A DNA stretch of 64,000 nt from Treponema sp. (GTDB lineage Bacteria; Spirochaetota; Spirochaetia; Treponematales; Treponemataceae): assembly GCA_017470605.1 (NCBI GenBank), contig JAFUYH010000041.1:1-64000 (forward strand), in the 5' to 3' direction. The notes beneath the pieces were generated by a model. That model was not told the DNA's origin and searched no databases. It saw only the letters and a list, made by a program, of their open reading frames with translations. Below are positions 32,208-41,056 of the stretch, in pieces. A program made the position numbers and the translations under genes. Positions within the stretch are counted from its first letter, which is position 1, and the number at the start of each line of letters is the position of its first letter.

Positions 32208-32555
32208 ATGTTCAGGGATAATCTGAAAGATTTGATTGAGTATAAAGGAATAATTAGAAAAGAGCTCTCAGCACAGACTGGAATCAGCAAGCGCACGATT
32301 GACACATACCTGGACAGCCGTGCCGTAATTCCGAATGCAGAAGTTGCCGTCAAGCTGGCAAAAGCCCTTGGCACTACAGTAGAATTCCTTGTAACTGGAG
32401 AAGATGCCGTAAACCACGAACAAAAGCTTTATTCAGATTTTGAAACCTACAGAAAATACAAGAAACTTGTCGCTGAACTGGATACGCTTTCCCCTGAACT
32501 CTTAAAATCTATAGAGGCGATGATTCATACGGCAGCCGAAATTGCAAATAAATAA
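32208..32555 (+). CDS. XRE-family transcriptional regulator
   Basis: The 115-residue protein has an N-terminal helix-turn-helix (KELSAQTGISKRTIDTYLDS, then VAVKLAKALGTTVEFLV) and a short C-terminal helical part. ATG 32208 has no clear ribosome site. Upstream are TTGGCA (32167) and TAATGG (32190) with 17 bases between, giving a very short leader. It is divergent from the 56-residue protein operon and probably represses it through the ATACTC sites. Confidence 0.82.
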   Translation: MFRDNLKDLIEYKGIIRKELSAQTGISKRTIDTYLDSRAVIPNAEVAVKLAKALGTTVEFLVTGEDAVNHEQKLYSDFETYRKYKKLVAELDTLSPELLKSIEAMIHTAAEIANK

Positions 32556-32578
32556 TCAGTTGTAGCATTTTTTTCATA

Positions 32579-33883
32579 TTATTTCATCCCAATCAATCCC
32601 CAAATCTCGTTAATTCTTTTTTCTGAAAGCCCGACATCTTTGGCAAAACTTTTCCATTTTGAAATTCCTGCACGAACATCTTCTATTGCCGCTTTGACTT
32701 CCCTTGACGTAAGATTTCCAATTTTTACGCAGGTTTCGAAATCATCTTCTGTTATATTTTTTCGTTTTCCGTTTACCGACATCTGATGACTCGAAGTCCA
32801 TAATCCATTTGGGTTATAGGCAAAGGAAAGATCATAAGCAGGTGCCAGACTCCACTGCCCGCTTTTATCCATAAGAAATGAAATATTTTTTGTATGGTCA
32901 TCACAGTTAAATGCAAAAATATTAAAAAGCATTCGTCTAAAAGCTTCTACAGAATCCCTATGATGCACGCCAATCTGATTTAGGATTGAAAACAACTGCT
33001 CATAGCTGTAAAGCCCCGCCTGATTAAAATCAAAATGAGCAAGTGCGCACAAAGTCTGCATATGAAATTTATTTCCATTATCATCACGGTCAAATCGTTT
33101 TGTCATAAAATGAGAGTTTTTTCCATCATCAAGGATTCGGCATTTACTCATATTGATTCCAGCTTCCCTTGCCATTAGATAATAAGCATATTCAATGATT
33201 CCAAAATCCTCGCGGTCTTCATCTTCCTTATCTTTATTTCCCTCAACTCCGCTGAATTTAATCAGCCAGTGCTCAAAGCCCTTTGATGTTTCAGTTTGGC
33301 CGGAACGAACTTCATTTGTTTTCGGATTCCAGGCAATTACAGCTTTTGCCCTGGCCCCGCCTGCAGAAGTTCCTACACTTATAATCTGAGCCAAGGCTGC
33401 ATTCATATTAGGCTTATCACATTCATCAAGGACAGTTTTAAGATTCTGCCGATTCCTCAAAACAATTGAAGCAAGCTCTACAAGCTCCGATACATTAATT
33501 TTTTCATCAACACTTTCAGAAATAATAAGCGGATAATATTCCAGAGCACCCATGCCTCGTTTTCCAGTATAACACAAGCGTTCAACTGAATTAAAACTTT
33601 CTGGAAGCCGCCCTTGTTTTGAAAGCCATAAATCAATAATACTGTTACCAAATTTGTCCGGAATAGAATCTGAAATCAAGCCTGGAAGTCCGTGATAAGT
33701 TTCATAAGAAATATCTGGAAAGCGAAAAATCCCGGGCTTAAGCGGCATTGTAATTGGAGCAACTTGAATTCCACTTTGCAGGAAGGAAGGATTATATTCA
33801 AAAGCGGCGGTACGATTCTGATTATCAAGAGAAACGGCGCCTATTGTTGTACCCCAGAGCTTTACTTCGGCATTCGTTTTCAT
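32579..33883 (-). CDS. hipA: HipA-family toxin kinase
   Basis: This is a 434-residue HipA-like Ser/Thr kinase. GLPGLISDSIPDKFGN is the family motif, VGTSAGGARAK is the nucleotide loop, FMTKRFDR is the lysine region, and FNCDDHTKNISFLM with LAPAYDLSF carries the catalytic and metal-binding Asp residues. HipA proteins phosphorylate aminoacyl-tRNA synthetases and slow growth. The active-site motifs look intact. It overlaps hipB by four bases (ATGA). Confidence 0.92.
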   Translation of the reverse strand: MKTNAEVKLWGTTIGAVSLDNQNRTAAFEYNPSFLQSGIQVAPITMPLKPGIFRFPDISYETYHGLPGLISDSIPDKFGNSIIDLWLSKQGRLPESFNSVERLCYTGKRGMGALEYYPLIISESVDEKINVSELVELASIVLRNRQNLKTVLDECDKPNMNAALAQIISVGTSAGGARAKAVIAWNPKTNEVRSGQTETSKGFEHWLIKFSGVEGNKDKEDEDREDFGIIEYAYYLMAREAGINMSKCRILDDGKNSHFMTKRFDRDDNGNKFHMQTLCALAHFDFNQAGLYSYEQLFSILNQIGVHHRDSVEAFRRMLFNIFAFNCDDHTKNISFLMDKSGQWSLAPAYDLSFAYNPNGLWTSSHQMSVNGKRKNITEDDFETCVKIGNLTSREVKAAIEDVRAGISKWKSFAKDVGLSEKRINEIWGLIGMK

Positions 33884-34236
33884 TCATCTTCTCCCCATTT
33901 CCAGCCCTCTTTATATTTGGGGGCAGCAGAAGCCACTGACCTTACTCTCTGACGCTCATGCTGATATTTTGCCTGAATCAGTTCCATAGGGCTGCTTTCT
34001 GAAGACGGAAGAAGAAGTTCAAGAGCGTTTATGCAGTCAAGTTCTCGCAGGATTTTAAGAAGAGTTCCAAACTGAACGCTTTCGCCACTTTCTATATTTG
34101 CAACCGTTCCTTTTGATACGCCGGAAATTTCTGCAAGCTGAGCCTGAGTATATGATTTTCTTATGCGCGCTGCCTTTATGCGTTTTCCTATTTCAATGAG
34201 AATATCTGAATCTGACAAGCCTTTGTTTATCTTCAT
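33880..34236 (-). CDS. hipB: HipB-like antitoxin/repressor
   Basis: The 118-residue protein has a helix-turn-helix (YTQAQLAEISGVSKGTVANIE) and a Trp-rich tail (EGWKWGEDE) that could contact HipA. It neutralises HipA and represses the operon. It is the first gene; hipA follows with an ATGA overlap. Two direct repeats upstream (34272 and 34313) are candidate binding sites. Confidence 0.85.
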   Translation of the reverse strand: MKINKGLSDSDILIEIGKRIKAARIRKSYTQAQLAEISGVSKGTVANIESGESVQFGTLLKILRELDCINALELLLPSSESSPMELIQAKYQHERQRVRSVASAAPKYKEGWKWGEDE

Positions 34237-34271
34237 CAGTATTAATCTACATCATTTTTAAGCACTTGTAA

Positions 34272-34332
34272 AGTTAATTATCAAATTTTTACCAATTATA
34301 GCATATTATACAGGTTAATTACTAAATTTTTG
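34272..34332. promoter_or_regulatory. Direct repeats upstream of hipBA, candidate HipB operators
   Basis: AGTTAATTATCAAATTTTTA (34272) and GGTTAATTACTAAATTTTTG (34313) differ at only four of 20 positions and are 41 bases apart, about four helical turns. A TATAAT-like -10 on the minus strand lies between them. The layout fits autoregulation. Confidence 0.55.
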
Positions 34333-34366
34333 ATATTTATTTTTATCCACATCCGAGCAGGCAATT

Positions 34367-35269
34367 CTAATGTGAATGAGGATGTGCCAACTTATAAACT
34401 TCCTTGAGGCGCTCTGTAGTAACGTGAGTGTAACGCTGAGTGGTATTTATGCTTGAATGCCCCAAAAGTTCCTGCACCATACGAACGTCTGCACCGTTGT
34501 TCAAAAGGGTTGTGGCAAAAGTATGACGGAAAGCGTGGGGATTAATATGATGATTCGTTCCTTCCACTCCAGAATAGCGGGTTAGAATATAGCGCATACC
34601 GCCTGTTGTAATGGGCAGGCCCTTCTGATTCACAAAAAGCCGGTCTTCAGAAGCATTGCGGCCATTTTCAGCTAAAACCCTGGCCCGGTCTGACATGTAG
34701 GCCGCCAGAGCCTGCCGTGAAGTCTGGTCAAAATAGACAATGCGCTGCTTATTCCCCTTACCAGTGATGACGGCGCATCGGCCGCCCTTACGGAAATCTG
34801 AAAGTTTGATATTTGTAAGTTCGCTGATACGGCAACCGGAAGAATAAAGCATACGGAAAATAGCCACATCACGGCTGGTCCACAAAAGTTCGTTTTTTTC
34901 AGGCTGACTGCAAAGCGTTTCCACCTCTCGCTCAGTCATAAAAGCCGTAACCACCTGCGGATTTTTTACGTTCTTTACTTCCTCTGCAGGATTTTTTTCG
35001 ATATAACCAAGTTTTTTGCAATATTTAAAAAGTCCCCGCACAGAAGAAACAAAACGATTCACAGTTGCAGCCGAAGCATTTTCGCGGGAAAGCTGACCTA
35101 TAGAAAGAAGAATATTTTCCTGAGTAATTTTAGAGATTTCCAGTTCGGGAGTCAGAAAAGACTGAAACTTTTCCAGATCTTTTCCATATCCCAAAACAGT
35201 ATTTTCAGAAAGCCCCTTTACAGAGCCGATATAAAGCAGAAACTCATCACAAACTTCTTGTAGCGTCAT
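34367..35269 (-). CDS. xerC: Tyrosine recombinase XerC-like
   Basis: This 300-residue Xer recombinase has an N-terminal core-binding domain (VCDEFLLYIGSVKGLS) and a catalytic domain with Arg in SSGCRISE, Lys in GKGNKQR, HAFRHTFATTLL, LGHSSINTTQ and the Tyr nucleophile in RYTHV. Xer proteins resolve chromosome dimers at dif. A truncated copy of its first 19 codons and its upstream bases lies at 29166-29260, just before hslV, so the gene appears to have been displaced or duplicated by the accessory DNA in between. Confidence 0.9.
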   Translation of the reverse strand: MTLQEVCDEFLLYIGSVKGLSENTVLGYGKDLEKFQSFLTPELEISKITQENILLSIGQLSRENASAATVNRFVSSVRGLFKYCKKLGYIEKNPAEEVKNVKNPQVVTAFMTEREVETLCSQPEKNELLWTSRDVAIFRMLYSSGCRISELTNIKLSDFRKGGRCAVITGKGNKQRIVYFDQTSRQALAAYMSDRARVLAENGRNASEDRLFVNQKGLPITTGGMRYILTRYSGVEGTNHHINPHAFRHTFATTLLNNGADVRMVQELLGHSSINTTQRYTHVTTERLKEVYKLAHPHSH

Positions 35270-35321
35270 ACTTTAATTATCGGCAGAAAATTTAAGATAT
35301 TCAAGGTACTTTATTATGGAA

Positions 35322-36059
35322 TCAATTTAATACAGTTTCATCCAATTCTTTTTTTCGCTCTTTCCAATCTGGCATTAGAATTGTCATAAAGTTATAAAAC
35401 TCTTTTGAATGATTAGGATATCGGAAATGACAGAATTCATGAATTACGACAGATTCTATACACCGCTCAGAAAAATGGATTAGATTTTCATTCAGTGTTA
35501 TCTGATTTTTTGACGGGATGCAGCTCCCCCACCTTGTTTTCATTCTTCGAATTTTTAGATTTGGGTATGGAACTTTGTATTTCTTAAATAGAGAATAACT
35601 TCTTTCTATTATTTTATTAAATTCTTCGTAACATCTTTGATAAAAAAACTTTTCAATCAGACGCTTTTTCAATACATAATCATCAGGATATCTACAGGAA
35701 AGCGTAATATAAACGCCATCCTCTTCAACATGATTTTGATTAGCCTGTTTTACAATCAGCCTCATCTGTTTTCCTAAGAGATAAAAACTTTCACCGCTAA
35801 CATACTTTTTATTATCTATTTCCCATTTTCTTTTTTCTGAAAAACGATTTAATGATTTTAAGATAAAATCGCTTTTTGAAAGAATAAAATCATCAATAGT
35901 GTTTACCGCAACAACTGGAGATGCAGACACAAAAAGCGTTTCATCAGAACGGATGCGTAGATTAATATTTTTAACTCTCTTTCGTTCCAATTCATAAGTT
36001 AATTTTCGAGGTATATTATTCTTATCTGTTATAATTACACTTCTAGATTCTAATGACAT
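35322..36059 (-). CDS. YgjP-like (DUF45) zinc metallopeptidase
   Basis: The 245-residue protein has RRMKTRWGSCIPSKNQITLN and VIHEFCHFRYPNHSKEF, the HExxH-type zinc motif with a third His, as in YgjP/DUF45 proteins. It directly follows hsdR (no gap) and is a frequent companion of type I restriction operons; whether it processes a subunit is not known. It is the last gene of the operon. Confidence 0.87.
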   Translation of the reverse strand: MSLESRSVIITDKNNIPRKLTYELERKRVKNINLRIRSDETLFVSASPVVAVNTIDDFILSKSDFILKSLNRFSEKRKWEIDNKKYVSGESFYLLGKQMRLIVKQANQNHVEEDGVYITLSCRYPDDYVLKKRLIEKFFYQRCYEEFNKIIERSYSLFKKYKVPYPNLKIRRMKTRWGSCIPSKNQITLNENLIHFSERCIESVVIHEFCHFRYPNHSKEFYNFMTILMPDWKERKKELDETVLN

Positions 36060-39000
36060 TTAGAATCTCCTCATTGCAACAGTTTTTGAGTTTTCAATTA
36101 TCTTATCTATCAAATCAAAAGAAATTTTGAAACCACGCGATTTTTCATATTCATAGAACAAGTCATCTATATCCTGAGAAATGCGATTTTGAATTGTTAT
36201 ATTCTGTTCCCATCCGACTTGTATATGAGATTTGAATATTTCAGTTATATCAATTGATATTTGAGCCATAAAAACATTATCAGGCATAACATCTACTTCA
36301 CGTTCATTCTGTGCAAAAAGAGCCGTAATTACACCATAAAATGCCTGCGCATGAAGATTATTTTTTATGCTCGAAGGATATTCTATCTGTGTTCTGCCAT
36401 TTTGATAATCTTTCATAATCTCACGCATTTTAGAAAGATATTCTGCATCAGAAATTACTTTATCCTTATACTGTTCAAGAGCTTCTTTTATTCGCTTAGA
36501 AAAAGAATCATAGTAAGCAGGATTTTCATCTCGATTTTGACGAATTGCTTTTGCAAGATGATAAGTAATAGAATCTGCCTTTGAACGATCAGTAGTAAGA
36601 ATCCCTAATTCTTTTTCAAATTCTTCGCGATTCAAAATATCGATTGGAGGAGTGATTTTCTTTAATGCAACAACAGAAAGATGTGTATCCAAAAGATTCT
36701 GCATAAGAGGCTCATATTCGCGGTTATCAATTCCGTCACAATAACGAATTTTAACACTGCGACGAACACGCTCATAAAATGCAAATGCATCTTTATATTG
36801 TTCAATTTCTTTACGCGGAACTGCATTATAGGCACTTTGAGAATTCAGCACGATATGCAGGCTCTTTCCGAATGCACAAAGAAGATTGTAGAATTTTTCA
36901 CGAACTTCATCATCAGAAAGAAAAACTTCAATTTCTTCTGTATCTTTAGGATTCTCAACTGTAATAAATAAATCCTGTAATTGAGAAAACGCTTCACGTA
37001 ATTTTCCAACAACAGAAATTATATCCGTCATAACGCCCTGAATATCCGAAGTTTCAAAATTCTCAAAACCAGCTCCGGTATATAAATCCATAGCTTCACT
37101 CAGATTTTCAACAAGGCCTCGATAATCTACTATAAGACCATACTCTTTTCCTTCTGAAAGACGATTTGTTCTGGCAATTGCCTGCAAAAGGCCATGATCT
37201 TTCAATTCCTTATCAATATATAAAATCTGACAGATTGGAGCGTCAAAGCCCGTTAGAAGTTTGCTGCATACAATCAGAATATCAATATCGCCGTTACGGA
37301 ATTTATCTTTTATTGTTTCTTCATAAACATCAGCATCACCATACTGCTCCATCATCTTATGCCAGAAACGAAGGACTTTATCGTCCGCTCCTTCATCTGC
37401 ATCATCAACACTTTCCCGTACATCAGGAGCAGAAATCAGAACAGCGCAATTAAATTCACCCCACTGTTCAAAGCATTCAAGATAACGTACTGCATCACGT
37501 TTATAATTTACGGCTAGCATAGCTTTGAAGCCGGTTGCTTTATACCCTTGCTCAAAATGATTACTTATATCAAGTGCAATTCTTTTTATGCGTGCATCAG
37601 TAGAAGTAAGCCGGCGGATACTGCTCCATTTTTGCTTTAAATCCTGTTTTTGACTTTCGGTCAGTCTTTTTGTTGTCTGTTCAAACCATAAATCAATATT
37701 TTCTTCATCAACATGCTGTTCAACAAAACGTCCTTCGTAAATAAGCGGAACAATTGCCTTGTCATTAACTCCATCTGCAATCGTATACTTGTGAATAAGG
37801 CCTCCGAATTTTGAAAGAGTGTTTTTCTCGCGTTTCATAAGAGGCGTTCCTGTAAAACCAATATAGCAGGCATTCGGAAAAACAGAACGCATTTTTGTTG
37901 CCAGCTGTCCATAATTTGAACGATGGCTTTCATCAACAAGAAGGAAAATATCACGAGAATAATCTTTTGTATCAAGACGCTCGGCTGTATTAAACTTATT
38001 TATGATTGTTGTGATTACATCTGCCTTACCTTTTGTTATAAGCTCCACAAGGTTACGTCCGCTTGTTGCCTGTGCAGGTCGAAGTCTTGTGTGTGCAAAT
38101 GTATCTGTAATCTGACGGTCAAGCTCCTTACGGTCGGTCACAACGATTACCCGAGGATTAATTTGCTCAGTTCCATCGTTGCAACCTCGAAGCTCCATGA
38201 GAATATACTTTGCAAGCATTACCATCGTAAGACTTTTTCCACTGCCCTGAGTATGCCAGACAACACCACCTTTTCGCCTGCCGTTGCCATCATCCTGCTG
38301 GATAGTCTTTAATATTTCTTTGACGGCAAAATACTGTTGATATCGAGCTATCTTTTTAACCTTTGCATCATACAAAATAAAGTATTTAATAAAATCATAA
38401 ACACGGTTCGGATACAAAAGCGAAATCAAAGCCATGTCCTGAACAGTTTCCATTCTGTTTGTAACAAAACGGTCAAGCCTCTGCTCATAAAAGTCAGAAT
38501 CTTCTTTCCAAACACTCCAGAACTTTGGCGGTGTTTTTGTAGTAGCATATTTTACTTCGTTTTTGTTTGTTGCAATTATTATTTGAGAAAATTTATAAAG
38601 CTGAGGAATATATTCATTCTGCTGATTACGCCAATTCTGATTTACAGCAGCATCCACGCTTTCAGTCGGCGCCTTGCATTCAATAATCGCAAAAGGAATA
38701 CCGTTTATAAAAAGAACAATATCCGGGCGAGCGTTGTGCATTTTGTCTTGACTTTCAACAAAAAACTCGCGCGTAACGTGAAGTACATTATTACGTGGAT
38801 TATCCCAGTCGATATAATTTAGATTAAAGTTCTGTGTTTTGTCACCTTCACCAACAATTTCAGGATAACTTTCACCTAACAAGAGCTTATCATAGATTTT
38901 TTCACTTGCAGTAATTAGTCCGTCAGAAAGAGAAACATCAAGGTCGTCAATGGCACGCTCTATATTTACAGCAGAAAATTCATTTTCCGCCCCGCAATAA

Positions 39001-39212
39001 GAATAGCGGTTTATTTTGCGAAGCTGTCCGCGAAGAATATCTTTTAAGATAACATTATAAGCCCCGCCACGCTGCTTGGCACATTCTTCAGGAGAAATAT
39101 AAACATAACCGCCATCAGGGATTCGATCTGGACTCATTGCACAAAGCAGTTCAATCGCTGGATTTTGAGAAGCATTTTTTTCAAGGTAATCGTCTTTTGA
39201 TGGTGATGTCAT
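36060..39212 (-). CDS. hsdR: Type I restriction enzyme R subunit HsdR
   Basis: The 1050-residue motor-nuclease has a PD-(D/E)xK nuclease domain (RPDIVLFINGIPFAIIECKAP is split as RPDIVLF and AIIECKAP near residue 174). The SF2 helicase core has Walker A HTQGSGKSLTM near 320, VVTDRKELDRQ, DESHRS and FTGTPL. It translocates DNA when bound to an unmodified HsdMS target and cuts far away. The length is normal. It overlaps the membrane gene before it by four bases. Confidence 0.95.
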   Translation of the reverse strand: MTSPSKDDYLEKNASQNPAIELLCAMSPDRIPDGGYVYISPEECAKQRGGAYNVILKDILRGQLRKINRYSYCGAENEFSAVNIERAIDDLDVSLSDGLITASEKIYDKLLLGESYPEIVGEGDKTQNFNLNYIDWDNPRNNVLHVTREFFVESQDKMHNARPDIVLFINGIPFAIIECKAPTESVDAAVNQNWRNQQNEYIPQLYKFSQIIIATNKNEVKYATTKTPPKFWSVWKEDSDFYEQRLDRFVTNRMETVQDMALISLLYPNRVYDFIKYFILYDAKVKKIARYQQYFAVKEILKTIQQDDGNGRRKGGVVWHTQGSGKSLTMVMLAKYILMELRGCNDGTEQINPRVIVVTDRKELDRQITDTFAHTRLRPAQATSGRNLVELITKGKADVITTIINKFNTAERLDTKDYSRDIFLLVDESHRSNYGQLATKMRSVFPNACYIGFTGTPLMKREKNTLSKFGGLIHKYTIADGVNDKAIVPLIYEGRFVEQHVDEENIDLWFEQTTKRLTESQKQDLKQKWSSIRRLTSTDARIKRIALDISNHFEQGYKATGFKAMLAVNYKRDAVRYLECFEQWGEFNCAVLISAPDVRESVDDADEGADDKVLRFWHKMMEQYGDADVYEETIKDKFRNGDIDILIVCSKLLTGFDAPICQILYIDKELKDHGLLQAIARTNRLSEGKEYGLIVDYRGLVENLSEAMDLYTGAGFENFETSDIQGVMTDIISVVGKLREAFSQLQDLFITVENPKDTEEIEVFLSDDEVREKFYNLLCAFGKSLHIVLNSQSAYNAVPRKEIEQYKDAFAFYERVRRSVKIRYCDGIDNREYEPLMQNLLDTHLSVVALKKITPPIDILNREEFEKELGILTTDRSKADSITYHLAKAIRQNRDENPAYYDSFSKRIKEALEQYKDKVISDAEYLSKMREIMKDYQNGRTQIEYPSSIKNNLHAQAFYGVITALFAQNEREVDVMPDNVFMAQISIDITEIFKSHIQVGWEQNITIQNRISQDIDDLFYEYEKSRGFKISFDLIDKIIENSKTVAMRRF

Positions 39213-40105
39213 TGCCGGGCCTCCGAAGAAGTTTCATTTGTAGGAACTTGTATATTTTCACTAGTTTCAGCTATTTTCGCCCCACCTCTTATGTTCTTGT
39301 CAAATTTTTTAGCTATAATTGCCTTATCTTTTGCACATGGAATGATTTTTGATGTGTCAAAATATATAATGCTGTTTTTCTCAATAAAGGAGTGACACAA
39401 ATAATTCTCATCTCCATCTGCCATGATTACAAGATTTTCATTTTCTATCACATAATACGACTTGTTATCTTCAGCGAAAGCTTTTCCAAGCCAAAATGGT
39501 GAGAAAAATAACAAAATGCCAAGAATTGTAATTATAAGATTACATATGCTTTTGGGAAGTTTTTTTATTAATCCAAAAGTTTTTTCAGAGAGTTTTTCAT
39601 TTACATTTGATAAAACTGTATTTTCTTTGTATGAAAAACCAAGGAATACACCCAAAAATGCAAAAATAAATAAAATAAAAATGTATATAAGCACTATTTT
39701 TGTTAAATATCTTTTTGCAAAATACATCATAAATTTATTTGAAGGTATATCTAAAGAAGACAATGTCTCAGCAAAACTTATGAATAATATAATAACAAAT
39801 ATAAATAAAAGAGTTTTAAACAAATTACCAGATTTCCTATTTCGTATCATATAGTAGCAATAATAATTTGTCAAAATGCAAATTGTCGTTAATCCTATGA
39901 AAAAGAAGATTTGAGATAATGTGTCTGGCATAAAAGGGATCTTTGAAAATAACGGCAGACCATTGTAATAATTAATTCCTACAATAAATAATACATACCA
40001 AAACTTTAATAAACCAACAGTGATAGTAATTATAATTGGCAAAAGAACAAAGAATCCATTATATTCTTTTTCCCATTCATTTAATTTTATAAAAAACTCT
40101 TTCAT
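39209..40105 (-). CDS. Membrane protein embedded in the type I operon
   Basis: The 298-residue protein has about five hydrophobic segments (residues about 17-45, 62-82, 95-112, 135-158, 187-208) and a C-terminal soluble tail of about 85 residues with YYVIENENLVIMADGDENYL. It overlaps hsdR by four bases (ATGA), so expression is coupled. I do not recognise the family. A membrane protein between hsdS and hsdR is unusual and may be a separate defence or immunity unit. Confidence 0.6.
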   Translation of the reverse strand: MKEFFIKLNEWEKEYNGFFVLLPIIITITVGLLKFWYVLFIVGINYYNGLPLFSKIPFMPDTLSQIFFFIGLTTICILTNYYCYYMIRNRKSGNLFKTLLFIFVIILFISFAETLSSLDIPSNKFMMYFAKRYLTKIVLIYIFILFIFAFLGVFLGFSYKENTVLSNVNEKLSEKTFGLIKKLPKSICNLIITILGILLFFSPFWLGKAFAEDNKSYYVIENENLVIMADGDENYLCHSFIEKNSIIYFDTSKIIPCAKDKAIIAKKFDKNIRGGAKIAETSENIQVPTNETSSEARQ

Positions 40106-40121
40106 TTAACACCACCCATTA

Positions 40122-41045
40122 TTACAAATTCTTCAATATCAGCGGAATAAGAACCGCAGAATCTTCCATAAGTTCAAATGCAAAACATTTTTTGCCTAAA
40201 TCTTTGAGCGATGCGCCTATGTGATATACAGTCTTATTGTCGATTATAAGGAATCGATCATGCATTTTTGATGTGTAATTTAGAATAAGCTGAGGATATT
40301 GCAAATTGAATTTCTGTACATCAAGTGCACTGATTTTTGTTTTGCTATCGGTATAAATCATAACCTGAACACCAGACTTCTTTTTGGAAAGTTGCTCGAG
40401 CACAGTTAAATCAACATAACCGTCAATCAGAATAATTTCTTTTTTTGCTTTTTGGATGATATTCTGAAAGAATGCATAAGCGTCAAAAATCTGCCCTTGA
40501 AAGAAGATTCCTTGCGTTTGAGTTTTTGGATGTTGTTCAAGGCTGTGAAAAATCTTATTAAAATTTTCGTCGTACTTTTCAAATTTAGAATGAACTTCGT
40601 TTTTTAAAACTGATATTTGCCCTATAATATTTGCATTTTCCTGCAAATAATGCCGCATCTGAACAAAGGCATTCATAATTTCTATACTGACTTTTACAGC
40701 TGTTTCGCTGCGAAGAACAGCAGAAAGCATAGCAACACCTTGTTCGGTAAAAGCGTAAGGGCGATATTTTATATTTGAACCTCGTAAATTACCGCTACTG
40801 TTCAAGGTCACAAATTGTGACCTTGAAGCTGGCTTAAAAAACGTATTCATTTCTTCTTCCGTCAATTGAAATCTAAACTCATCTGGAAAACGTTCGATAT
40901 TACGTTTAACGGCTTGGTTAAAAACTTTAGTTTCAATACCATAAATAACGGCTAACTCAGAATCAAGCATGACCTGTTTGTTTCTGATATTTAATATTTT
41001 TGATTCAATAGAGTTTCTATCTATAACTGTCATTTCTTTTTCCAT
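40122..41045 (-). CDS. ORF6N-domain protein with PLD-like C-terminus
   Basis: This 307-residue protein has an N-terminal ORF6N DNA-binding domain (KQVMLDSELAVIYGIETKVF, then RNIERFPDEFRFQL and YAFTEQGVAMLS), a coiled middle, and a C-terminal domain with ILIDGYVDLTVL and KMHDRFLIID plus HIGASLKDLGKK, similar to phospholipase D-like folds but with one weakened HKD motif. ATG 41045 follows GGGGGA. Such proteins are common in phages and mobile elements; here it sits between hsdS and a membrane gene. Confidence 0.8.
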   Translation of the reverse strand: MEKEMTVIDRNSIESKILNIRNKQVMLDSELAVIYGIETKVFNQAVKRNIERFPDEFRFQLTEEEMNTFFKPASRSQFVTLNSSGNLRGSNIKYRPYAFTEQGVAMLSAVLRSETAVKVSIEIMNAFVQMRHYLQENANIIGQISVLKNEVHSKFEKYDENFNKIFHSLEQHPKTQTQGIFFQGQIFDAYAFFQNIIQKAKKEIILIDGYVDLTVLEQLSKKKSGVQVMIYTDSKTKISALDVQKFNLQYPQLILNYTSKMHDRFLIIDNKTVYHIGASLKDLGKKCFAFELMEDSAVLIPLILKNL

Positions 41046-41056
41046 AAATTCCCCCA

